A stretch of 64,000 bases of DNA from Flavisolibacter longurius (lineage in GTDB: Bacteria; Bacteroidota; Bacteroidia; Chitinophagales; Chitinophagaceae). The first letter of the stretch is position 1. Each line of letters starts with the position of its first letter. The translations under genes were made by a program, and so were the position numbers. The notes under the pieces are model-generated. The model was not told the origin of the DNA and ran no database searches. It was given only the letters and a program-made list of their open reading frames with translations. The DNA lies in contig JABUMY010000005.1 of the NCBI GenBank assembly GCA_013327885.1, forward strand, positions 1 to 64,000. Reading direction: 5' to 3'. Below are positions 57,131-64,000 of the stretch, one piece after another.

Positions 57131-60100
57131 TTAGAAGTCAAGGTTTACACCGATGGAAAAGGATTTCGTATTCGGGTAACGGTTACCGTTACCAGAGCCA
57201 ATTGTTGACTCCACATCCCACAGGTCAAAATTGGTAAAGGTGAGCGGGTTGATGGCCTGGAAGTAGATGGTTGCATTTTGCGTCCAACGGCCAACCCATG
57301 TTTTGGGCAGGTTGTAGCTAAGCTCCAGTGTTTTCAGGCGGATAAAATCAGCTTCCCGAAGCCACCAGCTGCTTTCCTGCACATTGTTACGGTTCCAATC
57401 TTCGCCATTGGCCAGCCTGGGATAAAATACGTTGCTGTTGTCCTTTCCTTCCTGCCAGCGGCTGGTAATATTGCTGTACACATTGGAAAGACCGGCACCA
57501 TTGGCAAACGGATGAATGGCTTCGCCGGCAAGCATGATGTCGGCACCACGCTGCCCGGCAAACAAGGCACCCAGGTTAAAGCCCTTGTAACCCAAGTTAA
57601 AGCCAAAACCAAAAACAAGGTTTGGCACGTCGCCTCTTCCGATATAGGTTCTGTCGTAGTTGTTGATCAGGCCATCGCCATTCAGGTCTTTGTACTTGAT
57701 ATCGCCGGGTAGTACTTTAGACTTGTCGCCGGGTACAGCGCTGGCATCAATCTCAGCCTGGCTGCTAAACAAACCTTCCGCTACATAACCCCATCTTCCC
57801 AGGATGTTATGGCCCGTGCGGTCCATCCAATCATACAATTGCTTGGGTTGATCGTTTTCCAGCAGGACATCCTTGTTGTACGTGATATTTCCACGCACAC
57901 TCATGTTAACAGCACCGATCTGTTGGGTATACTCCAGGGTCGCATCGACTCCTTTGTTTTCTACAACACCCAGGTTGCCGGGAGGCACATTGGTCAATCC
58001 CAGGTACGTCGGGATCGATTGGCGTTGAAGGAAAATGCCGGTTCTTTTTTCACGGAACAGGTCAACGATCAGGCTCAGGTTGTTGTTCAGCGTTTTGATC
58101 TCAATACCCAGGTCTTGCTTTCTCGACTCTGCCCAAACAGCCGTAACGCCATAATCAGTTACGTTGATACCGCTCATGTTATCAAGGTTCCGGTTGAACC
58201 GGTAACCGTTCACACCATCAGACAAAAGCGTTAAAAAGGCAAACCTTCTTCCACCAATCCGTCCGATACCTGTTAAACCATCGGAGTAACGAAACTTGAG
58301 GTAAGAGATCACGTTTTTAACAGGCTCGAAGAACGCTTCGTTTGAAGGAACCCAGCCAATACCAAAGGCAGGAAAGGTACCATAACGATTTTCGGGTGCA
58401 AAGGTTTCAGAACCGTTGTAGCCCACGTTTCCTTCAATAAAATAACGGTCATCATACGAATAGGTCACACGGGTAGCCAAACCAAGGTAACGTTCGGGGA
58501 TAGACGATTGAAAATCTCCTGCAAAGGCATTTTGGTAATCATCCGTATAAAAAAGTGCCAACCCACCTACGCGGTGTTTGCCGTAATTCCTGGTGAAATT
58601 CAAAGAGGTTTCGGAATAAAAACGACGGTTACCCGAGTTGCCACGGCTATAGCTAAGATAGTTTCCGCTGCCTGTGTAAGTACGCTGCAGGTTTAGGGAG
58701 CCATCGGGCTTCCGTGGCTGTGCAGCATCCGGTGCATAGGTATCTTCCCGCTTGCTTCGCGTAATGGTCAAACCATTGGACGCATCAAACGAAAACATAG
58801 TGGTTGCAGAAAGACCATTGATGATGGAAGAAAGATCTTGTGTCAACCGCAGGTTGGAGAACACAGAGTTGTTGAACTCTGTTGCATAACCACGGCGGGT
58901 CAGATCGGCCCACGGATTCCGGAATCCGCCATTGGCACTTCTGCCGGGCACAAAACCACCGGTGTACTCCAACGGAAACTCTGTTGACGGTGTTGTCATG
59001 GCCGACCCAAAGATGTCCTGGGTTTCAATGGCTGGCCGGTTGTTGTTGGTAAAAAAGCCACGGATACCCAGGTCCAGTTTTGTAGACTTGGTGATGTTCA
59101 TGTTGATGTTGGACGTGATGTTGAACCGACGGAACCGCAGGTCTGTATTGTAATTCTGCAGTTGCGCCGTTTTCAGCAAACCCGTTTCGTCAAAATAACT
59201 GACCGAACCATAATAGCGGAGAAAATCAGAACCACCGCTTACGTTGACATTGGCGCGGCGAACCTTGCCATGATCGCGGTAAAGCGCATCAAACCAGTCC
59301 ACGTTTGGATACAGTTCAGGGTCTTCACCTGACAGTGTCCGCTGAATGTATTCACTTGAATATTTTGCGGTTTGGCCACGGGTGGTAAACGATTCGTTGG
59401 CCGCTTCCATATAGGTTTTTGCATCGGCCATGTCGGGGACTTTTGTAAAGGATACAATGCCCTCGCTGTAGTCGATGTTAACTTTTGGCTTGCCAATTTT
59501 ACCGGTTTTTGTCGTGATGATGATCACCCCGTTGGCGCCGCGAACCCCGTAAACGGCGGTTCCTGCAGCGTCCTTCAAAATGGTAAACGAAGCGATGTCC
59601 TGCGGGTCGATGTTGTTGATGGAGCGTTCAATGCCATCCACCAGGATAAGTGGTGCGGATGAGCCGCTACCAAAGGTGGAAATACCACGTATCCAGATGT
59701 CCGCGCTGTTGCGGCCAGGCTGACCTGAGCGCTGCACACCGATCACACCGGCGATCCTACCTGCCAGCATGGTGTTTACATTGGCGACAGGCAGCTTTAG
59801 TTCTTCGGGGTTGATGGTCGACTGGGCACCTACCACGCTAACCTTGCGCTGGCGACCGAAACCTACCACTACCACCTGGTCCATGCTTCCTTCCACGGCT
59901 TCCAGAACCACTTCCAACTGCAGCATGTTCACCACCAGTACCTGCGGCTTAAAGCCCACATGCGAGAACTGGAGGGAACTGTTTTCGGGAGCGGTGATGG
60001 TAAACCGACCTTCGGCGTTGGTGGTTGTGGTAATGGCAGCATTGCCTACCACCTGAACGGTGACCCCAGCCAGGGGCGCACCCAAACGATCTCTGACGAT

Positions 60101-60277
60101 ACCGGATACCTTCACGTCAACCCGGAGGCGGGAAGACTTGTCGTTGTTGAAATATCCGTTTGATTTCCTGGTTCCGTCATTGGCAAGTGCGGGCTGCACA
60201 AGGAGCAGGCTTGCCAAAGCAGATGTACAAAGGCAGGTATTGATCCACCTGCGGCCGGGCGTACAACTTTTAATCAT
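57131..60277 (-). CDS. susC: SusC/RagA-family TonB-dependent transporter
   Basis: 1048 residues from ATG 60277; a TTG two codons earlier is ignored. Signal peptide of about 35 residues, then a carboxypeptidase-regulatory-like domain (VSGIVRDRLGAPLAGVTVQV followed by VGNAAITTTTNAEGRFTI), the region SMDQVVVVGFGRQRKVSVVG with a TonB-box-like VVVVGFG, the plug (ANVNTMLAGRIAGVIGVQRS; ILVDGIERSINNIDPQDIAS followed by FTILKDAAGTAVYGVRGANG), and a 22-strand barrel ending in ...SFSIGVNLDF with terminal Phe. It imports oligosaccharides across the outer membrane with SusD. Two LacI-type operators lie just upstream. Confidence 0.97.
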   Translation of the reverse strand: MIKSCTPGRRWINTCLCTSALASLLLVQPALANDGTRKSNGYFNNDKSSRLRVDVKVSGIVRDRLGAPLAGVTVQVVGNAAITTTTNAEGRFTITAPENSSLQFSHVGFKPQVLVVNMLQLEVVLEAVEGSMDQVVVVGFGRQRKVSVVGAQSTINPEELKLPVANVNTMLAGRIAGVIGVQRSGQPGRNSADIWIRGISTFGSGSSAPLILVDGIERSINNIDPQDIASFTILKDAAGTAVYGVRGANGVIIITTKTGKIGKPKVNIDYSEGIVSFTKVPDMADAKTYMEAANESFTTRGQTAKYSSEYIQRTLSGEDPELYPNVDWFDALYRDHGKVRRANVNVSGGSDFLRYYGSVSYFDETGLLKTAQLQNYNTDLRFRRFNITSNINMNITKSTKLDLGIRGFFTNNNRPAIETQDIFGSAMTTPSTEFPLEYTGGFVPGRSANGGFRNPWADLTRRGYATEFNNSVFSNLRLTQDLSSIINGLSATTMFSFDASNGLTITRSKREDTYAPDAAQPRKPDGSLNLQRTYTGSGNYLSYSRGNSGNRRFYSETSLNFTRNYGKHRVGGLALFYTDDYQNAFAGDFQSSIPERYLGLATRVTYSYDDRYFIEGNVGYNGSETFAPENRYGTFPAFGIGWVPSNEAFFEPVKNVISYLKFRYSDGLTGIGRIGGRRFAFLTLLSDGVNGYRFNRNLDNMSGINVTDYGVTAVWAESRKQDLGIEIKTLNNNLSLIVDLFREKRTGIFLQRQSIPTYLGLTNVPPGNLGVVENKGVDATLEYTQQIGAVNMSVRGNITYNKDVLLENDQPKQLYDWMDRTGHNILGRWGYVAEGLFSSQAEIDASAVPGDKSKVLPGDIKYKDLNGDGLINNYDRTYIGRGDVPNLVFGFGFNLGYKGFNLGALFAGQRGADIMLAGEAIHPFANGAGLSNVYSNITSRWQEGKDNSNVFYPRLANGEDWNRNNVQESSWWLREADFIRLKTLELSYNLPKTWVGRWTQNATIYFQAINPLTFTNFDLWDVESTIGSGNGNRYPNTKSFSIGVNLDF

Positions 60278-60284
60278 AAGCAAA

Positions 60285-60292
60285 CAAATTTT
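60285..60292 (-). promoter_or_regulatory. Candidate -7 box of susC
   Basis: AAAATTTG on the minus strand (60292-60285), one base off TAnnTTTG, 7 nt before ATG 60277. If used, operator 1 (60297-60312) falls between the -7 and -33 elements. Confidence 0.4.
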
Positions 60293-60296
60293 TTTC

Positions 60297-60333
60297 GCTA
60301 AAACGTTTTAGCGTGTGGCTAAAACGTTTTAGC
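60297..60333. promoter_or_regulatory. Tandem LacI-family operators upstream of susC
   Basis: Two identical perfect 16-bp palindromes, GCTAAAACGTTTTAGC, at 60297-60312 and 60318-60333. Centres are 21 bp apart, two helical turns, with spacer GTGTG. The central CG with A/T flanks is typical of LacI/GalR-type sites. They lie between susC and the LacI gene, 20 bp before the susC start. Confidence 0.9.
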
Positions 60334-60390
60334 ATTTTACTAAATTTTAACAAGTCAATATTATTAAAAATTATTTCCCCAAAAAAAAAT

Positions 60391-61401
60391 TTATACAGAC
60401 TCTCTTTTTACGAGGCGGGTGGGCAGGAAAACCTTTGTCTCCACCGCTTGTTGGGTGTGGCCCAGCAAGGATGCCAGCAATAGCAGGGCTGTTTCGGCCA
60501 TGCGCTGAATGGGCTGTTCAATAACGGTGATGGCAGGTGTGTGAAGCTTAAAAATATCATGGTCGTCAAAGCAAAGAACGGCCAGGTCGGCAGGAATGGT
60601 GAGCCCCAGGTCCTTGATACTTTGCAGGCCGTCGATGCCAAGGTAGTTGGTGGCACACACCACAGCATCCATGCTCTTCCGCTGTTTGATAAAAGCGGTG
60701 ATGGCAGCTACTGCGTGGTTTTTTGTTGCATTGTAGTTTACAGTCAGCACATTTGCTTTTACCACCGGTAAGCCGTTTGAGGCAAGCGCTTCCCTGTACC
60801 CGCGGTTTCGTTCCTGTATCTGTACCAGGTCCATGTCAACCGTAACCAGCCCAATGTTTTTATACCCGGACGCAATCAAAAACTCAACGCCTTCCCGCAT
60901 ACCGTTGTAGTTGTCGATCACCACAAAAGGCACATCTACATCGTCAAAATAGCGGTCGATGAGCACAACCGGTTTTTTCTTTCGCAGCAGCGATTCAATA
61001 TCGTCCTTCATGCCGCTGGCGGGTGTAATTACATAACCATCCATTTGTTGGTTGTACAGCATCTGTATCATCTCGCTGCCCCTAACCGGGTCATTCTCGG
61101 TGCTGCAATACACCACGTTGTAGCCAAACTTCCGGGCCTCGTCTTCCACCGTTTTTGCCAGCGTGCTAAAAAAGTTGTTAGCAATGTTTTCGATGATCAG
61201 GCCCAGGGTTTTTGATTTTCCTGTACGCAGGCCAATGGCCACCCTGTTTGGCCGATAACCCATCTGGAGTGCAGCGGCTTCGATCTTTGCCGAAAGTTCA
61301 TCACTGATACGGCTTTGCTTGGCCTTGCCGTTGAGCACCAGCGAAACTGCAGCCGGCGAAACGCCAACCGCTTTTGCGATGTCTTTAATGGAGACCATCA
61401 T
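60391..61401 (-). CDS. LacI-family transcriptional regulator of the mannan locus
   Basis: 336 residues. N-terminal helix-turn-helix VSIKDIAKAVGVSPAAVSLV followed by LNGKAKQSRIS (about 3-33), hinge helix with GYRPNRVAIGLRTGKS, and a periplasmic-binding-protein-like effector domain (LGLIIENIANNFFSTLAKTV; VFLPTRLVKRESV at the end). It probably represses susC and following genes until a mannose-containing ligand binds. The effector is not known. Its gene ends 58 bp before the operators, on the same strand, so operators could also lie downstream of its own transcript and not control it. Confidence 0.93.
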   Translation of the reverse strand: MMVSIKDIAKAVGVSPAAVSLVLNGKAKQSRISDELSAKIEAAALQMGYRPNRVAIGLRTGKSKTLGLIIENIANNFFSTLAKTVEDEARKFGYNVVYCSTENDPVRGSEMIQMLYNQQMDGYVITPASGMKDDIESLLRKKKPVVLIDRYFDDVDVPFVVIDNYNGMREGVEFLIASGYKNIGLVTVDMDLVQIQERNRGYREALASNGLPVVKANVLTVNYNATKNHAVAAITAFIKQRKSMDAVVCATNYLGIDGLQSIKDLGLTIPADLAVLCFDDHDIFKLHTPAITVIEQPIQRMAETALLLLASLLGHTQQAVETKVFLPTRLVKRESV

Positions 61402-61804
61402 AGCATTCTGATTCTTGTTTTACAACGCTTCTCATCGGAGAATAAATTATAGCAATGCAAGGCGGAAGTCAGGAAGGATACAGGAGATCAGGTGGCAGGC
61501 ATTTGTTTTACGAACCAGGAACCGGCTCCGGACCTACCCTACTAAAATCGCTTGCCGGCACCATATTGGAATTGTGAAGCGGGTTAGCGTGTTAGGCCGC
61601 ACACCCGGTTGCGAAGATAAGTCCGTTTCTTTCTTTTTGAAAGTGGACGGCTTGACAAAAGAATGCGGGGCAATGGTTTTACAAAAAAGAGACAATCAGC
61701 CCGAAAAGGTTCAACAACACTCTTCGAGTAACAACACAAAAAGTGCCACGACCATTGACGTAAAAAGCCGGTAAAATTTCTTTCAGTTGTCCCTTATTTT
61801 TTCT
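61402..61804. other. Intergenic region between LacI and the barrel gene
   Basis: 403 bp holding the LacI promoter and the 3' end of the barrel transcript. A 119-codon plus-strand frame (61415-61774) has no protein-like composition and is not called. No RNA gene or repeat was seen. Confidence 0.4.
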
Positions 61805-64000
61805 TTACCGCGATGGTCGCCTGCTTTCGGCTTTACCAAACTGCCGTGGATAATACGAGAACGTGAGCAGGAAAAACTGCTGCAGGCCGTTGGTGATGCG
61901 GGTAGTAGTTCCGTATGCATTTACGCTGTTGTTGATGTTCTGGTATTGCTTGAGCATATCCATGGCAGCAAATTTCAGTTCGCCCTGCTGCTTCATAAAC
62001 CGGTAGGTAACAAAGGAATTCCAGAGCACCGTTGGCTTATCCAGATTGGAATTGTTGACATTGTCCAATGTGCTGCTGATGGTAACGTTTTTTGGAAAAT
62101 TAAGCACAAATCCCAGCTTGGTGGTATTGCTACGATTTGAAAAAGAAGTGAGCGCCGCAGCCGATTGCCTGGACTTGAAATACTGGAAGGACTGTCCCAC
62201 ATCAACAATCAAAAGCGAACCAATGGAAAGCTGCAGGGTAAACTGGTTGGCCAGGTTGCGGGTGTCGCTGGTGTTGTAAAGGCCATCCACATAATTGGGC
62301 GTTCTGCCGGTGTTGAACTGGCCATTGTACATCAACTGGAGATTATTCTTGTTGAACCGCCGCGAAATATTAAAATGATAATTCAGCCCCAGGTTATTGC
62401 TTTTGTCTGCATTGGTAAAATACGAGATCCGCTTGCCCGATGGATCGTTAATAACACTGTCCGTTACCGGGTTTAGCGACCGGTTATAATTACCGCCAAA
62501 ACTGCTGTTGATAGAATACAGCGATTTTGGATTTTGCGAATTGAAATTTGCATTGAAGTTGAGGTTGTGCTGTATCCTGTTGCGCAGTTGCGGGTTGCCA
62601 ATTCGTATATCATACGCATTGATGTCATCGACAATGGTGTAAAGCTGGTCGATGGAAGGATACTCATAGTTCTTTGCATAATTGACCGAAGCGTAATAAT
62701 GATACTTGTCCCGTTTGTTGTATTGGTAGTTGACGTTACCCGTATACCGGAAAAACTGGAAAGAACGGTCAAGGTTGCGCTTAGCGAACGAGGATTCATT
62801 CTTTTCAGACTTCAGCTCTGTCATTACCCGTCCCTGGAAGTTAAAGCTTCGGTGGTAGGCTTCTGTCCATTTAAAAAACCCTTTGGAGAGTGAAAGCGAC
62901 GGAACATATTCCAGCACTTCGCGTTTGTTACGGTTAGAAAGATTGTCGTTAGCCTTGTACAACTTGGCCGTGCTGTCGTAATCACTAACCTGGCTCAGGG
63001 TGGTGTTGCGGTTGTAATTAAGTCCCTGCGTAAAGTTGAGGGCAATGCCAAACAGGTTGTATCGTCCTAAAAGAAGGCGCTTAAAGCCCGAATAATCAAG
63101 GTTGGCACTCAGGTTTACAAAATCATTTTGCGTGTCGTAACGGCGGTTGAAGGAAGCATTTTTACTCACATCGGTAAACGATTCAAAAATGCTCCGTGTA
63201 TCTCTTTCCGATCTAGAATTGCCCTGTCTCGCATTTACGTTGATGGAAAAACTTTTTAGGGGATCGTCCTGGTCTGATTTGGCAAAACGAAGATCCATCG
63301 ATGTGTTTTGAGAAGTCCGCCGCTGCTGCGAAGTCATCCGGTTGGTGCTTTGCAATACATTGGCCGTATCTCTTACTTCGGTCAGGCGTGTCGATTGTCC
63401 CCTGTCGTTGCTGTTATTGATGTTGCCGTTTACATTCAGGTTGTCGTTATAGCTGTTGGTCTTTACATAATTCACGCCAAGGTCACGCCGGTTGGTCCGG
63501 TTGTCCTGCACCCCTTCTTCCCTGATGAATTGTGGGTTCTCCAGCGTCGTGCGGTTCTGCAGGCTTAGTTCCTGCAGCGAGGCATCGGTTCCCGAAAGAT
63601 TATAATTGACAGTAAGCCGGTTGTTTTGCCGGCTGTTGGCCGATTCAATAAAGTTATGCGTAACAACACCGCCAAGTGAATGGTTTTGATTGATGCCATT
63701 GGTGCCAAAGCGGCCAACGCTGTAAAGATTGGGATTAAAGTTCCGGTAGGTGGTATTCTGAAACATCTCCTGCAGGTTGCCGATGTTTTTGTTGATGTTG
63801 TTGATGCCACCGCCAACACCAACACTGCTCCGTTTGTTGTATAGCTGGAACGACAGGTCGGATTCAAACCGCCTGGTAGTGCCGTAGCCAGCGCCGGCTT
63901 TGCCGAAATAACCTTTCTTGCTGCTTTCCTTCAGCTTTATGTTCATGGTGAGCAGGGAGTCCTGTGGCTGGCTTTGCAGGCCGATGTTGCTCCGGTCGTA
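61805..64000 (-). CDS. Outer-membrane beta-barrel protein, TonB-receptor-like (partial)
   Basis: The frame runs off the right edge; 731 C-terminal residues are present and no stop interrupts codons 63947-64000. The text YDRSNIGLQSQPQDSLLT, MNIKLKESSKKGYFGKAGAG is typical of Bacteroidota outer-membrane receptors of the PF14905-like group, where an N-terminal carboxypeptidase-like domain and plug precede a large barrel. The visible part is rich in Asn and alternates strand patterns (LNLNFNANFNSQN-like). The C terminus is basic (AESRRPSR) and not aromatic. The substrate is unknown. Not obviously part of the mannan locus, from which it is separated by 403 bp and the LacI gene. Confidence 0.8.
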   Translation of the reverse strand, partial: YDRSNIGLQSQPQDSLLTMNIKLKESSKKGYFGKAGAGYGTTRRFESDLSFQLYNKRSSVGVGGGINNINKNIGNLQEMFQNTTYRNFNPNLYSVGRFGTNGINQNHSLGGVVTHNFIESANSRQNNRLTVNYNLSGTDASLQELSLQNRTTLENPQFIREEGVQDNRTNRRDLGVNYVKTNSYNDNLNVNGNINNSNDRGQSTRLTEVRDTANVLQSTNRMTSQQRRTSQNTSMDLRFAKSDQDDPLKSFSINVNARQGNSRSERDTRSIFESFTDVSKNASFNRRYDTQNDFVNLSANLDYSGFKRLLLGRYNLFGIALNFTQGLNYNRNTTLSQVSDYDSTAKLYKANDNLSNRNKREVLEYVPSLSLSKGFFKWTEAYHRSFNFQGRVMTELKSEKNESSFAKRNLDRSFQFFRYTGNVNYQYNKRDKYHYYASVNYAKNYEYPSIDQLYTIVDDINAYDIRIGNPQLRNRIQHNLNFNANFNSQNPKSLYSINSSFGGNYNRSLNPVTDSVINDPSGKRISYFTNADKSNNLGLNYHFNISRRFNKNNLQLMYNGQFNTGRTPNYVDGLYNTSDTRNLANQFTLQLSIGSLLIVDVGQSFQYFKSRQSAAALTSFSNRSNTTKLGFVLNFPKNVTISSTLDNVNNSNLDKPTVLWNSFVTYRFMKQQGELKFAAMDMLKQYQNINNSVNAYGTTTRITNGLQQFFLLTFSYYPRQFGKAESRRPSR

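Noticed and set aside
61415-61774. 119-codon plus-strand frame
   Set aside because: Arg/Ser/Thr-rich, no homology recognised, lies in the LacI promoter region.
61402-61804. tRNA or other stable RNA in the intergenic region
   Set aside because: Checked by eye for acceptor and T-arm patterns; none found. A tRNAscan-SE run would settle it.

Overview
This 64-kb window reads as a chromosomal segment of a Bacteroidota bacterium, most likely a member of the Chitinophagaceae. The evidence is a SusC/SusD polysaccharide locus, many predicted outer-membrane beta-barrel and lipoprotein genes, promoters of the Bacteroidota type (TTG, about 19 nt, TAnnTTTG) that often sit only 7-10 nt before the start codon, and protein families typical of that phylum. 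I see no rRNA, tRNA, transposase, integrase or CRISPR array. Genes are dense and nearly all intact. Two are cut by the window edges: accA at the left and an outer-membrane barrel gene at the right.

Layout. 1-10 kb: the accA end, dapA, a secreted esterase, two tandem paralogous M1 metallopeptidases, a FemAB/GNAT-like transferase, an OsmC-type protein and a secreted protein of unknown function. 10-23 kb: housekeeping and unknown genes, including an acyltransferase, a lipoprotein with a late membrane segment, a GxxExxY cassette, a GMC oxidoreductase with a membrane partner, truncated haemoglobin, an alpha/beta hydrolase, a YycJ-type metallo-hydrolase, an ABC ATPase and methylglyoxal synthase. 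23-39 kb: an energy module made of pyruvate:ferredoxin oxidoreductase, a YhbP-like protein, a 2[4Fe-4S] ferredoxin and an 11-gene nuo operon (nuoABCDHIJKLMN) that lacks nuoEFG. 39-45.6 kb: small proteins, pirin, a KefF/KefC-type potassium efflux pair, a DUF4136 lipoprotein and a beta-barrel protein. 45.6-61.4 kb: an alpha-mannan/N-glycan type utilization locus on the minus strand (LacI regulator, SusC, SusD, an unclassified TIM-barrel hydrolase, two GH92 enzymes, a ROK kinase and GH125), with two LacI-type operators before susC and a strong terminator after susD.

How the genes may work together. Pyruvate oxidation by PFOR would reduce ferredoxin, and the adjacent ferredoxin could feed a complex I that has no NADH-oxidizing module. 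In the mannan locus, SusCD would import oligosaccharides, GH92 and GH125 enzymes would trim alpha-mannosides, and the ROK kinase would phosphorylate the released sugar under LacI control.

The most unusual signal is non-coding. Intergenic spaces hold a family of short elements, each with a conserved leader, a terminator hairpin whose stem varies while its UUUCUA loop is kept, and a U-run. At least two have a consensus promoter just upstream. They look like a family of small RNAs of about 55-100 nt that I do not recognise.
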